DNA of 64,000 bases from Gongronella butleri (GCA_025201375.1 JAIWZP010000010.1:124001-188000); one strand, 5' to 3'; numbered from the stretch's first letter, positions 24,399 through 39,597 are shown. Numbers and translations are program-made. Notes: generated by a model from the letters alone, not told the origin.

Positions 24399-27300
24399 TT
24401 AGCAATGTGCCAGGGTCCATCGGATCATCTCGGCAAGCAATGTGAGCTGCTGCTGGTCTGCGACGGTCTTGAAGATGTTGAGCTTATTGATGAGGTCCTG
24501 CTTGCTCTGGATGGTGGCGAATTCGCCGCCGCACTTGTCGCACTGCTTGAGCAAATTTTCCTGCTTGACCCAGCGGCAGCGCTGGCACACGAGCTCCTGG
24601 AGCTGGTAGGCGACGAGCCAGCGGTTGACCTGGGTGGTCATGGTGGCCTCCATGATGGCCTTGTCGTAGGGCTCGTGGCAGCCGCGGCAATACCAAATGG
24701 CGGAAGTGGTGGAGCCATCGCTTTGCGAGACGACGATGCGGTGGTCGCGCGACACGTCGACGTCCTCGGCAAAGCCGCAGTACCCGCACACCATTTCCTG
24801 CAACTTTAGCGAGTCGCACGGGTTTTTAAATTGGGCCTCGTCGCTGAATTCGCTGATGGTGGCGGTGTCGTCATGGGCAATCAATTTCAGGCACTGGCGC
24901 TTGAGGATGCGTGCCTGGCGGTCGAGCGACCCGTCCAATTCCACGACGGCGACAATGGCCTTGACCAGCTCGAGCGCCGGGTTCGTCATGGTGAGGTGCG
25001 AGCCTGGCAAACGCGGGAATTGCATGTCGACGCGATCGGCCTGGCCGTGGTAGTGTTCCTGCTCCTTGATCAGCTTGGGCAAATACGCGATCAGCGCGGG
25101 CCTCATGGACGAGTACACATAGTCGCGCTTGAATTGCACACGGTCATCGATCACGAGCGTCGGCGCGTCGGACGCGTGCATCTTGCGAATAGCCGGCGGC
25201 GACACCTTTTTCTTGGTGGCCTTTTTCGTGCCAAAGGACATGTCGTCGAGGTTGTCGTCATCGCTCGTGTCGCTTGTGTCTGTCGTCTTGCTGCTGCGGC
25301 TGCTGGTTGTGGATCGTGCATCATCGACATCCGCATCTTCGTCATTTTCATTCTCGTCACCATCGTTGTCATCGGCCGTGTCCATCCATTGGTCGACGTC
25401 GGCGCCCTGGAGTGCAAGCAACTCCTGTTGCTGGTGTCGCTGCTGCTGCTGCATCTGGTATTGAAGGTCTCGCGGGCATTGCTTCTTGGCCTCGTGCAAT
25501 TGGGAGATGAATTTGCCAATGATCGTCTTGAACGTGGCCTGGGTGATGGGCGCTAGGTACTCGCATATGTTCCACTGCATGGACACGGTCTGGATTGGCG
25601 AGGCTTCATCGTGGTTGAGGTCGCCGTCGTGATCTTCGTTGGAGCAAGGCGGCAGGCCCAAGGATGTGCGCGAAAAGGACGGAGGAATACGACCAATGAT
25701 GCCACCCTGGTTCTTTTCGTCCATCCAGACCTTCAATTCCCAGAAATGGACGAGACGAAGGTCCAGGACCTCGAGGACCTGCTTGCGCTGGATGGACCTG
25801 CATAGATATTGCCAGTAAGGGATGGCGCTCTCCATGGATTCTTTGGCGGTGCCAATGACCATGCGCTGGAAATTGGCAAAGATGACCTTGGCGCCCAATC
25901 GCTTGAATTCGGCAACGAGCTGCATAAACACCTTTTTCATCAGACCATGCACCAAGCTGTACAGGCATGCATCATACAAGTGCGACGATGGACTGAGCAA
26001 CCACCGGAGCAAATTGTCCAACAACAGATCACCCATGGGGTCCTGCTTGGTCAATGCTTGTTGGAACCATTTTTGCACCATGGAGCGCAGCAATGCAAAC
26101 GTCTTTGTCGAGATGGCGGCATCGCCCAGGTACGTGCCATGCTTGAGCGGGCCGCTCACATAGCCATCGTCCTCATCACCGTCATTGACGCCAGCAGCAG
26201 CCTCCTTTCCATGGCCATCGACGTCCATGGCCTCTTTTTTCGCCTGCTTTTTGTTGTTGTTGTTGTCGTCGACCACAACACCGAGCGCCGTGTGGTTGGC
26301 GGCATCGTCAAAGCCGACGGTGGCAGCGGCACCCTCCAATTCGTTGATGACGGGCGCCATGAGCAACGTGTTGAGGCACAAACGCAAAATGTCTATTTGC
26401 ACGCACACCGACTCGTAGACGCCTGGGTAATTCAGCTCGCTGTTGACCAGATCCGAGGCATTGGCCATGTGCTCGTCATGCTCGCGGCCACCGAGATCGG
26501 GGCGATCCGATGCCGACCACCACAGCACCATGTCGTTGTTGAGCAATTGACGTGCAAACGACAAATCGGCCATGAACAGCGCAGGATCGTTGGGAATGTT
26601 GCCGAGCGGCACATTGACGTGTCTTGCTTGCTTGACGCGGTTCTCGATAAACTCGCCAAGATGCAAATATCGCGTCATCATGCGCTTGCACGCCGGCGTG
26701 ACCCAGGCCATGGTCTCCAAATGCGTGTCGGACGCGAGATGGGGCACTTGAATGTACGGGAATTGCTGCAATGCATCGTTCAGGTGCTGTGACAGGAAAT
26801 TGAGCGCGCGCGGCGACGAGATGGCCAACATGGTGGGCGTCTGCTTGACCTCGTGTGCGCGTTTGAGCACATTGGCAATGGCTTTTAGCGCAGCGGCCTC
26901 GGAAGTTGGCCGTTTGACGGAAAACGCCGCGGATGGCTTGTAATCAATGGCCATTTTACCATCGGTAGCCTCGTTTCGCGCGGCAATGAGGTTGGGCACA
27001 ATCTGCTCGTACTTGTCGCTGTAGATGCGGCTGAGATTCGGCAATGCTTGCTGTTCGTCAGATGGCGCATTGACCAAAAACACGTGCGCTTCGTCCAGGG
27101 ATGCGCCAATGAGGACAAAAATGTGACGCGTGCCCGTCATGGCGTGGTACAGGTACAGATATTCCAATTGATCGGGCCGTTCCATGTATCGCGATTGCAA
27201 ATCCGTGCGCGCATTGAGCCAATCCATGTGGATCAGGTCTTCGAGCTGTGTACGCGCATCGGCCTTGACGCGATCAATCTGACACACGGACCCCAGATGC

Positions 27301-30300
27301 AGCATTGCTCGCACGTCCAATGGCACCTGCGTCTCGTACACACCCTCGGTCGACGGGTCGTTGAACAGGGATGCAAACGTCTTGCGCTCGTTTTGGAACG
27401 TCGGCTCGTCCATGGACAGCTGGAAAAGATGGTGACACGGGTGCGATCGAGGCAGCGTGCGCACACACTTGACCATCTCGCAATTGGCCCCCGATTGGAG
27501 CGCAGGAGGTGCCTCTTGGAAGCTGTTGACATAAAATCGTCGCGGCACAGACAATCGCACGCTGCGCAGCTGCTGTTGGATCAGCACCCACATGCGGAAT
27601 TGCCCAGGTGTGTCTGTCTCAACAATCTGGATCACCTGCCATGGAAGCGTCAATAGCGCACCAGTTTGACGATGGAAAAAGCTCTATTTTGCGAGAAAAA
27701 AAAAAAAAAAAGACATGAGCGGCATGGTTTTTTTTTTTTTTTTTTGTTGCACGCGCGCGTTTTCTGTTTGAGACGTACCTGCAGACTGCTCGTTTCGCGG
27801 CCTGTAATGTGCGGGGGCAAGGTGCCCATGCCCATCGAGTCGCGCAATAGGGCACGATGCTTGCGCTGCTTTTTCCACTTTTTCTTTTGGTACTGGAGGA
27901 ACGCGACATAGTCTGAGTGCATGTCTGGCATCTCCTCGTCGAGCTCCTCGTCAGACTCGGGCTGCTGGGATTGCTGCTGGCGCTTGCGCTTAGTGACGCG
28001 CGCCGTTTTTGGCAAAAACGACAAAGACGATGAGCCGCCGCTGCCAATGCTGAGATCCTCAATGTCGCCCGTGTCATCTGGTTGATCCTGGCCCTCTGGA
28101 GGGTCGACATCCATGAGCGAGGGTGGTGGCGCCTTGCTAAACATGTCGGTGATGCGGTGTTGGCGGAATTTGTCATCACGCGCGGCAATGCGCTTGAACA
28201 GCCAGTCTGGGTGGGCGACGCGCGGCACGGGGTTGCGCACTTTTTGCATGGCGGCAGGGATGGTGATCAGCTTTTGGATGACAGAGCCAAAGCGCTCCAG
28301 GTAATAGGCCCAATCGATAATTTCCCTAATGTCAAACGACACGAGGCTGTCGTCCTTGAGCCACTTTCGGAGGTAGTGTTTCTTGACGCTTGGCTCGGCA
28401 GAGAAAATGGCAACGGGGATGGCACGTTCCGACACGGGCAAATCGTAAGGACGCGCGGAAATCACGAATTGACACGCGAGACCCTTGTCCTTGACCATCT
28501 GGTCGCCGAGGAACTCGGCCAGGCGCTTGGCCGTGCTGATGGACGTCGATTTCTGCGTGCCATATTCCTCGAGGGTGCGCGACATGCTGCGATTCTCGGA
28601 AATCAGGTCAAATAGCTCGTCATCTTGCAATTCGACACCCTTGCTGTACAAAATGTCCAGCCACTGGTTCGCAACACGCGCCACGGCATCGTAGCACTCA
28701 TCCAGCGTCGCGCCGTCCAAAAACACCTTGAACAGGTCGCCTTGGAAAATCTTGATCAATTTCAATTCGCCGCGACGCTTCACTTCAAAGCCCTTGAGCT
28801 CCGCAAGCGACCCGTCGTCATTGAACACGGCATAGCGCTTCTTGAGAAGCTTGTCTTCTTGTGTGGATGCCGGCAAAATCATCGCGCGATAGGGGCCATC
28901 AATTTCGAAAAAGATGGAATTCTCGCTGTGTGTGCTGTATTCCATGGTGTTCTTGTCGACGAGGTCCTGGTATTGGTGATTGGTGAATTGCGCGTGCACG
29001 AGATGGTTCAACATGGTACACGGATAGTCGATCTTGAAGCTCTTGCCATTTTTCAATTTAAACGAGAATTGCTCGGGGAAGCTCTTTGGCAAGATGCACC
29101 AAATGCCATCCGTGTCCAATTCGAGTGGGCGGCCAAGACGCTCGACCAGTTGCCGCGCCATCTGGATGATCCGTGAGCCCGTCAGACACACAATGCCGGC
29201 CATTTCCAACGAGTGCCATCGCGCACCCTTTCGCATGACATAGCCATAAAACGAATTGAGAATACACTTGTGCGCCAATTGCAACGAATCGTACAAAACA
29301 ATCATGTTCTTGGCCTCGGTGACCTTTGGCAGCGAGCCCTCGGCATTCGCCGCATCCAGGTTCTGCTTCCATTTCTTGTGCAGGCCCTTGTACTCGTATC
29401 GCCGATCGCGGAACGCACGCACCGTCTCGATATAAAACGGATTCTCGCGCTGGCAGATGATCGATTCGCGCTCCTCGATCTTTGTCTCCTTTTGCTTCTT
29501 GTACACCTTGCGCGAATACTCGCTCAGACGCTTCGTGATCAATGCTTGCTGCTCAGATTCCGCCAATGCGTGCCACGGTCGCCGCGGTGCGCCGCTGCTG
29601 GGTATCTTTGGAGGGAACGTCTCGATGCTCAGCTGATGCACAATCATTCGGTACTCGTTGCGCTTCGCAGGCGAGTATTCGCCACGCCACATCCATGTCA
29701 TCCGCCGGTCGCACGTCTTGTCGGGCAAATTAAACTCGCACGTCGCGCACATGGACTCGTCAATCATCGCATCAGGCTGCAATCGATTCGTCAGAATGAT
29801 GTTGGGGTACATGGCAGCCACATCCAAATGGTAAATCAACGGCGTCTCCTTGCGCACAGGATTGTCGCGCAAATCTTCCAATTGCGCCTTGATCTTGTGG
29901 TACGTCTCATCATAATCCGCAATGTCTTCCAGCTTCTTCTTCTCCTCCACTTGAATCGTGAATTTGAGCGCATCATCCAATTGGTCAATAAGCTGTGTCG
30001 TAAAAAAAAAAAGAAAGAAAAATAGAAAAAAAAATCGATGAGTCGCCTGCCTTTTCCTTTTTTTTTTTTTCTTTTCTTTTTGCAAGATGGGCGCGTACCT
30101 GCTGCGCCGCCGCGGGGTCGGTTTTAAAGTCGGTGGCAATGTCGCTGCGAAAGACACCAGCCTCCAGCGCCTCGACGTGGCCGCCCACGTACGTTTGATT
30201 CTCCACGCGGTGACCCTCATAGAATTGATCCGTCTCCTCGACGTGTTTGTTGGGCATGATCACCTCCACCTTGTAGGCCTCCACCTTGATAGGAAACAAA

Positions 30301-30353
30301 AATGAAAAAATGAGGAAAATGCGTGAGACGGTGGCGACTTTTTGACTGATTTT

Positions 30354-30392
<39 letters not shown>

Positions 30393-32581
30393 ATGAGTAG
30401 CAATTCACACAGTGTGCCGGAGCCCTTGCGCAGCACCTCGTCGGGGATGAGCGGGATAATGTTGCAGAGCGAAAAGATAAAGGGATGCACGTATTTCATG
30501 TACAGGTAAAATGTGGCCACAGCATCGGACACCGAATATTGCGCGAGCGTCTGCGGCTGTTCCGACGCGAATCGCGTCATGTCCTCGGGATCAAGCTCCA
30601 TCGGATTGTACCCCAACTTGGCCGTCGTCACCGCCTTGAGACCCTGACTGCCCTGCGGAAGGTACGAATCGCGCTTCACCCACCTAAAGGCGTCCATATG
30701 CGTCGCGTGCTTGCACTTGTACTCGTCCTCGTCGTCCTTGTACACGCCAATTTCCTGGTACAAACGACAATAAAGCAAAATGTCAATTGGACAGGGTCAC
30801 ATGAAAAAAGAAAAAGCAAAAATGGGTGCTTTACGTGATACATGTCCATGCCATGCACCTTGGCACGCGCTTCCACAAACGGCCAGTCGAAAAAGTCACC
30901 GTTGTACGTCACAAAGATAGTCGGCCGGGCCTGCTGGATGTGCTCAAAGAATCGCTGTAGCAATGCTCGCTATGAAACAAAATAAAAAATGAGCTTTTTT
31001 TGTTTCCCCCTTTCCGAGGCAAACCCCCTACCTCATCGGGCTCGTTAAAGATGGTGAACGGGCCCTCAAACTCGGGCTTGGGCGTGTATTCAAAGTCGTC
31101 AATGTCCTGGCTGACAATTTCGCGATTTGTGATCAAATAGCCCTAAAAATAAATAAAATATGGATAAATACACGCCCCATCGCATCACAACAGCAGACTT
31201 ACACGACCCTCAATCATGTACGAGATCATCATGATCGAGTCGATGGCCGCGTCGGGGAACTTGAGCGGCAGCTTGGTCGTTTCAATATCAAAAGCGAGAA
31301 TGACCGGATCTGGACGATGCACGAGATCCGTGCGCCTCGTCATCGCTATCGACCCATCGTCCAGCGCCTTGACATCATACCAGAGACCCACACGGATATC
31401 TACGCGGTGCAAAAAAAGGGAAAAAAAGAAAACGTGTAAGCAAACATGTCTAATTGCGTCTTTTTTTTGCACGGTTCATACCAAGATCAATGGCCACGCG
31501 CACATAGTAAGGAACGTCGTACTCGCGGATGTCAATGATGTTTTCTAGGACCTCTTGAGGGTTCTTGCGCGACGACATGGCCGCAGACATGTGCTCGTGC
31601 TCGTACGAAATGTGATTTGTTTCACTGTGCGCGTAAAAAAAAAAAAAAAGTGGGAAAGGGCAAGAGCGATGAGTCGGGATCAACACAAGCGAAGAGGGGC
31701 ATTGCGCGTACCTGACCACCTCCGCGTAAGCGTCCATGGCGTCGATTTTCAGCTGGTTCTTCTTGACAAGCGGCAAAAGCACTTTGCGCACCGACAAAAG
31801 ATCGGACACATTGCGGAATGTCAGCTTGATCAACAGCTTGCGATGGCCCACAAGATGGTTTGGCTAGGCATGAAATCGCATTGGGCAATTGGGTCAGCTC
31901 ATTTGTCGCGCTCGCTCAGGCCAATTTGTGTTTACCAGCTTCAAATCGTCCTTTTCTTCGCGTGTCATCTTCTCAATGACGTCTTCAAAGCGACGACGCA
32001 GATAGTCTTCAACCTCAGTCTCCGTGCCTCGCTAAAAAAAAAAAAAAAAAAAATTGGAGAAAAAGTGTCAGGGTCGAGCGCGTCTGTTTTTTTTTGCCCT
32101 GTTTGCGCGTTTTTGCGCGTTTTTACCTTGCACCCAATATAAAAGTACGGGCTGTAGCGGATCGTGGCCTTGAACGTCTCACCATTCTCGGCAAGAAAGT
32201 AGTAGTTGACGCCGGCAAAGCCGCCAGCCCAGTCCTCGTCCATAATCAGCGTCTAAAGTATAGAAAGGTGAGTGTGCCTGCGCTTTTTGCCCGCCTAGGT
32301 CGCTCGTTTCCCTCCTTTCTCTTTCTCTTTGTACGCACCGCATGCATATTCATAAGCCAGCCAAGTCGCTCGGGCCCGTCATCGTAGCGGTCAAAGCCAA
32401 AGCGCGACTCAATTTCGTCAAGCGTGCGAATGTCGTCAAAGCGTTGGTCCAGATTGGTCGGGCCCTCGGTGGACCGTGTGGGCAGACCATACTTGTTGGC
32501 ATGCGTCGACCCGAGGCGCGGACCACCCTTTTTCTTGAAGCGTGACGACGACACGCCAAATTCAGCGCGTGTGGCAGCCAT
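24399..32581 (-). CDS. POL2: DNA polymerase epsilon catalytic subunit
   Basis: Leading-strand replicative DNA polymerase with 3'-5' proofreading. Twelve exons in coding order: 32581-32339, 32252-32127, 32031-31936, 31863-31712, 31624-31482, 31399-31203, 31142-31032, 30969-30835, 30754-30392, 30284-30099, 29992-27779, 27635-24399; 2400 residues (yeast 2222, human 2286). Exonuclease motifs: [13 protein letters not shown] (D291, E293), [10 protein letters not shown], and [13 protein letters not shown]. Polymerase motifs: [19 protein letters not shown] (A), [14 protein letters not shown] (B), [12 protein letters not shown] (C). The Pol epsilon iron-sulfur CysX motif is seen in CATCEF...CDRR. The C-terminal half is the inactive polymerase fold and ends in zinc/iron-sulfur Cys modules ([27 protein letters not shown]). 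Extra length comes from an acidic, Ser/Thr-rich insertion (coded near 25210-25400) and low-complexity stretches. The last two exons alone carry 1800 codons. All splices keep frame. Confidence 0.97.
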
Positions 32582-34416
<1,835 letters not shown>

Positions 34417-36103
34417 TTCAGCGAATTGATTTATTTTTGTCATTCTGCAATGCAATGTATATCCCACCTTGATCGATTAAAATGTGATTAGCGCGCTTTC
34501 GGCGTGAATTAAAACTCAGTGGTACGCGTGCTGCGCCTCAGCATCCGAGTCCGAGGTCAGCCATCAAATTCTTTTAAAAGGATTACATACAATTGTAGTA
34601 AATTTCGCATTACGTGACGTTGTGAGCTTTGAGCCTAATACTGTAAAATCAGGGCCAATTCAACCCTTGATGGCCAACTCATCGAGATCTTAATCCAGTC
34701 TCTCCAAAACACAAGCGCTTTTACCGCGTTTAGCCGCTGATTCATTTGAGATGACTCGCGCGCTGAAACGTTGGACCGCAGTCGCGTACGTTACCAAAAT
34801 AATCAATACATTACACCGCATTAGCTCAGCGCGTTCTCCAGATCTTATTCATCGGGTTCTATATTTGAGCTAGAGGATGCTGAACACAAAACTTCAACGA
34901 TGTCAATTTTTTTTTTAGAGATCAGATCACTCTTGAGAAAACGCATTTTTGCATGAATCAGGGCCAAATCAACCCCGCGAAGGCTAACTCGACGAAATCT
35001 TGACGCGATGTCTCCAAACCACAAGCGCTTTTACCGCGTTTGGCCGCTGATTCATTTGAGATGCCTTGCGTCGGGGCGCTCAGCCCTTGCCGCCGTACGA
35101 GGTCAAATGGTGATGATTTTACCACCTTTACGCCTGCAAAACCGGCGCCTGCTCGTAAACTTGCTCATCTGGCCCCAAATTTGGACCAGTTGATGGTGGA
35201 CCCAATTCTTCAACGGTATTAATTTTGTTCGCGAATTGGATCGCTCAGTCCTGAGAAATTTTGAGATTTGTGTTTGCTAGTGAAAACCCAGCACGAAACA
35301 ATATTTTACACTTTCCTCCCGATGAGCCTGACCGTATGGTTCCAAATTTATACCAGTGGATACTCGACCTAAACCTTCAATGGCTCCAAGTTTTTTTGCG
35401 AATCGGATCACTCAGTCCTGAGAAAATGCATTCTCAAAAATTCAGGGCCAAACCAGGGTCAAAACGACCCCTAAAGGCTAGCTTGCCGAGATCTTGACGC
35501 GATGTCTCCAAACCACAAGCGCTTTCACCGCGTTTGGCCGCTTATTCATTTGAGCTGAGTCGCGCGTCGGGGCGCTTAGTTGTTGCCACGGTACAAGACC
35601 AAATGGTGATGATTTTACCCCTTTACACCCATGAAACTGGTGCTTCTTGAGAAACTTGCTCATTTGGCCCCAAATTTGGACCAAATGATGGTCAACCCAG
35701 ATCCCCAACCCTTTTAACTTTTTTCGCGAATCGGATCACTCAGATTCGAGTAATCTCGAGATTCGTGTTTTCTAGTGAAAACCCAGCGCCAAATAATATT
35801 TTACGCGCGTTTCCAGATGACCCCGACCGCATGTGGTGTCAAATTTAGATAAGTGGATACTCCACTCAGAACTTCGATGATTCCAAGTTTTCCAGAGATC
35901 GGATCGCTTAGTAGTGTGTGACACGCCACAATCTCCCTGTACAAACGTTTTAATTCGTTAAAAATGACTCAAACATAATATGCATTAAAAAAGTAAGCGT
36001 TTGGCAAGAAGCAATGTTCTGTGGAGATGAAAAAAAGTGGACGAGAGAGCAGTTTTGTGCAACGTGACCGCAAAAAAAGTCGCCTGGACCTTTAGAAAAT
36101 GGG
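34417..36103. other. Intergenic region dominated by a tandem repeat array
   Basis: No gene is seen. The first 230 bases hold the sirtuin 3' flank with AT-rich sequence. The rest is the repeat array listed separately, followed by about 180 bases of unique AT-rich DNA up to the end of the zinc-finger gene. Confidence 0.6.
34651..35920. repeat. Tandem repeat array, unit about 484-494 bp, three copies (first shortened)
   Basis: The block AGGGCCAA opens copies at 34651, 34960 and 35444. The long shared word TCTCCAAACCACAAGCGCTTT occurs at 35010 and 35504, with a variant at 34701. Copy 1 is only about 309 bp and lacks an internal part. Each full copy also contains an internal half-repeat of about 166 bp: CCAAATTTGGACCAG paired with CCAAATTTATACCAG, and GCGAATYGGATCRCTCAG twice. 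The units are AT-rich with scattered CG words and have no shared long open frame. This looks like a young satellite-like array of non-coding DNA. Confidence 0.88.
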
Positions 36104-36538
36104 CTACGTGCGTCGACAGGGGTTAGAATTGGCGTCTGTCTGCGTGCTTGAGTGACTTGTTATTTGCGCAGTTGTCTGCGAGCTGTTATTTAGTGCGAGC
36201 GACGGCGGAGGATGGTAAATATTGCGATTGGACGCTTCCCATGCCGCATCCGTCTGTGTGCGCATTTGGATACACGACCCAGAGCCTCCAAACACCGCCA
36301 CGCCAGGTGGCTCTATGTTGACAGCTAGGAGAAACGATCGCGTCATCGTGTCATGTGGATTCTTTGGTTCTTTTTTTTTTTTCGTTGTTTTCATACCAAG
36401 ATGGAATTCAGCCAATTCTGTGTGTGTTGTTCTCAGGTGGCGACGGAAGCTTGCGCGCTGACTGACACTCCTGAGACAAAAGGGGCATGTCAGCTTGCCA
36501 CGGGTTCGAGGGACGCTCAACGTGGCTGATTGCCCCTC

Positions 36539-36569
<31 letters not shown>

Positions 36570-36754
36570 CAAAAAACAAGAAACAAAAAAATTGGCATCA
36601 ATACAAGTTTCTCAAGCTGAATTGGTCGACGCCCTTGACAATTCATCTTACGAAGTGTATATGTTAAGACCAGAGAGAGATGGTTCTCGGCAATATGGAG
36701 CGTTAATCTAGGTCGCGTCGGGAAAGATCTATTGCATGAGGGACACACGGGCAT
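36104..36754 (-). CDS. Small orphan protein with two C2H2 zinc fingers
   Basis: Exons in coding order: 36754-36652, 36525-36397, 36324-36104; 150 residues. The product starts MPVCPSCNRSFPTRPRLTLH. Finger 1: C-x2-C-x12-H-x4-H (CPSC...HIAENH). Finger 2: C-x2-C-x12-H-x4-H (CPFC...HLRTTH), encoded by exon 2. Both are canonical and appear only in the spliced frame, which supports the model. The C-terminal third has no domain but carries two TQT triplets (MRTQTDAA and SSTQTDAN), a form used by dynein light chain LC8 partners. A DNA-binding or RNA-binding role is plausible but unproven. I recognise no named family. The gene stands alone between the tandem repeat array and 2.8 kb of gene-poor DNA. 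Intron 1 contains a 17-T/10-A palindrome. Confidence 0.75.
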
Positions 36755-39597
36755 GAGGGCAAAGAAAAGCGAAGGTGCCAAAAGATCTGCAAGAGAAGAA
36801 AGAAACGCGATGACAGGGGTGGAGGCGACGCGTCGCTGAATGGCACTATTTATGGAAATTCAAGCGATTTGAATACAGAGTGCGTACTTGTGCGTTACAC
36901 ACCAACTTCAAGGCGTTTCAAAAATCAAGATTGCGATCGAACCAGTAGCCGCATTGTTGCGAGAATATTTTTATGATAAAGGGGGTATAGTTGCTGCCAA
37001 AAAGCCATAAAACCGTAAAAAGGCTACAATTGATTTTCTCGATTCCCTGTGCGTCGTGCTCGGGGTGTAGGTTGTACCGTTCAGAAAAGACGCGCTCGGG
37101 CATCATTTCTTATCCGCTTAGCTCTTCCGATGGATGAATTTTAACATGCAGGCACACAATGCTGTCAAAGATTTCAATGCCAATTTTATCGGGAACAGAC
37201 AAGAAGTAGCACAGCGCTTCTATAACCAAAGATGTACAATCCTATCCTCTTTCAAATGAACCAATTTTGCCAGCGTACGACCAAAATCAACGGAAAAGTC
37301 TATAAAATTCTAATATCTGACATTATATCACCCTTTACTCGATAACAAGGTGGCACTATAATCCCGAAACGCTTCCCACTGTTAAGTGGCAGCCTGCAGA
37401 CACTGAGTGGGCCCCAAATTGCAGCCATTAAAGGCCATTAGAATGCGCAGCGTGAAAATAAAAAATTATCCTTGGCGAGCTCCAAACCAAATTCGAAATT
37501 CTTGCTTCTCATAATTGCACCAAACTTGCACATAAGAGAAGCCTCATGGAGAAACGAAGAAAAATGCCAAAAAACAGCGCGGTACATCATCTCGTTGTCG
37601 AGCAAAGTGTGATTTTAGATTTTACTTTAGACACGAATTGCGAATCACAAACGCGACAAAAAAGTTATGCAGACGCGTCCACCAGCAAGAAGCGTCCCTG
37701 GCGCAGAAATTTGACTAGAACAGACGCGTGTAACTCGGTGTTTGACGCGCTTTTTGACGCCTCGAAAATGTTCTATGATTTTGAAACCGCGTCAAAAATG
37801 CCAAAAATCATTGTTTTCAGTGATCTTTGGTATTCACGTACGCAGCGATCCATGCTCTTTCTGATAAAATGACTTGCAAAGGGCTGCCCCCAGTCCTTGT
37901 TGAGTTCCCCTTGTGTCGAAAAATATACCTCAATTGTAATTTACGCGGAATTAAGTCCATGGACAGCCAGTTTTTATTGCATTTTTATCGCTAAATGAGC
38001 GCAATTTACCTCCTGTATTAACGATACGGCAATCCAAAGACCTAAATTTCAGGATTTCCAGATTCTCGACTGTACCCTGGCGATTTTTGCGATTTTTTGT
38101 TTCTCGCCATTGCTCGCGACACGGATTTGCTGAAGAGCATGTTTAACTCGGATAATCAAACTGCATATTATTGGATACTTTGAATGCCAGTTCAATGCTC
38201 ATCTCGTCTCAGGATTGCGAAAATCGGTATTTTTGACATTTCGATGTTTTATTTTCACCTAGATATCTGATACCAATGAAACAGGGCCCATTTAAAAGCG
38301 ACAAGATGCCAATGTACTTTGTTGTTGGGAGGATGAGCGCATTGCTATTGGCCTAATCCGACAGACTCGCTGTTTAAAGGCATGATGTGCTGATTTGTTT
38401 CTCGCAGAAACTGGTTCTGATTTGAAGGGAGAGTGCAAGGACAGTTTAATTTGCATAACCTCAGGTCAATTACATCGCGCATTGATCGTGACACGCATCA
38501 TTTTTGAGCGCGTCGAGAGATTTTTGATTTCCCGAATGTTATTATTTATCTATTGATACAGTATTTCTCCTTTTTTGGACTTTGCCGCGAGCACTTGGGA
38601 TGAGGAAGAATCGTGCGGGATCAGAAAAGTAAGCAATGGGGACATCGTAGCGTCTCAATGCCCGTGACATCACAAAAAATGACAAAAATAACGAAAAAGA
38701 GCAAACAAACTAGCGCCAATGACGCACGCGACCGGCAATGCGTGACCACTAATCCAGCTGTCAAAAAGTGCACTCTGATACCTTGGGGATCTGGCAAGCT
38801 TGTGTACAATTGTCGCCCCCCTCCCTTTTTTTTTTTTTTTTTGATTGTGGCTAGACTGCCGTGCTGGATCATTTGGCTCTGTACCTGATTCGCATACCGC
38901 TGATTTTGTGCGCACGAAACGCTGTTACACGGGCGTGGTCAAATAGCTAGAAATGGAGGAAAAGATTCTCGATGTGAGAGGGTGGGAGCAGCCATTGGGT
39001 CAATGGAAAAAGTCCAATTCCTTGTTCTCGCTTATTCTCAGTGCCATCCACTGCACGTACATGCATCATTTTCATTGTTTAGCAATGATTTGGCCCAGGC
39101 AAGTCATGCAGCCATTTGAGCCATTCCCACCCTACTTGATTTCCATTGGATTTCGTCGAAAAAACAACAATGTGTAACGGGATGATCAAGGTTCAACATG
39201 ACGTAATGGATGACTTCCAGAAAATGGAATTGCGGCAGCAACATCGCTTCGTAGAGAACAAAAGGGGCGAGTAAAAGAGAAGAAAACGCACAAAGAAGAA
39301 AAAAAGAAAGACGAAAGACAAAGCAACACGAACCATTGTTTGTGGGATTCCCGGCGCGGGGCGGTCCAATTCATCGTTTGTTCCAAGGCCAAGGTGGCAC
39401 AATGATTGACAAAAGGGATGCACGTGTGTGAGGTGAGAGTGGCGGGAGTGAATGCAACAAAGCAAAGGTCCATGTGAGCATTTCTGCTTGACCAATCAGA
39501 GGTAGCGCGGGGCAGTAAAAAATTGAAGCAGAAAAAAAAGGAGATTCATTGCCCTCTTTTTACTTTTTGTACCTTTTTTTTTATTGTTGTCTTTCGC
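36755..39597. other. Gene-poor AT-rich intergenic region
   Basis: I see no supportable gene in 2.8 kb. A 108-codon frame at 37546-37872 has a composition of chance sequence and no family resemblance. The region holds one copy of a diverged dispersed repeat (37080-37300), a T run near 38825-38842, and, about 105 bases before the WOPR start codon, a CCAAT box (GACCAATCAGAGG, about 39490). Confidence 0.55.
37080..37300. repeat. Diverged dispersed repeat, copy B
   Basis: Partner of 10340-10560. The left block GAAAAGACGCGCTCGG and CATCATTTC, the middle GACAAGAAG and the right block GCCAGCGTACGACCAAAA occur in the same order and spacing. The left block also resembles 11490-11525. Confidence 0.5.

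Noticed and set aside
24831..25556. Long plus-strand frames opposite POL2 (also 25809-26792, 27048-27656, 29213-30025)
   Set aside because: They are antisense shadows of the GC-rich POL2 coding sequence with no family resemblance.
34824..34870. tRNA-like A box (TAGCTCAGCGCG) followed by GGTTCTAT
   Set aside because: The B box does not match GGTTCRANNCC, no cloverleaf stems form, and the stretch aligns with ordinary parts of the tandem repeat.
37546..37872. 108-codon plus-strand frame
   Set aside because: Composition like its AT-rich surroundings, no domain, no splice partners, no leader before the ATG.
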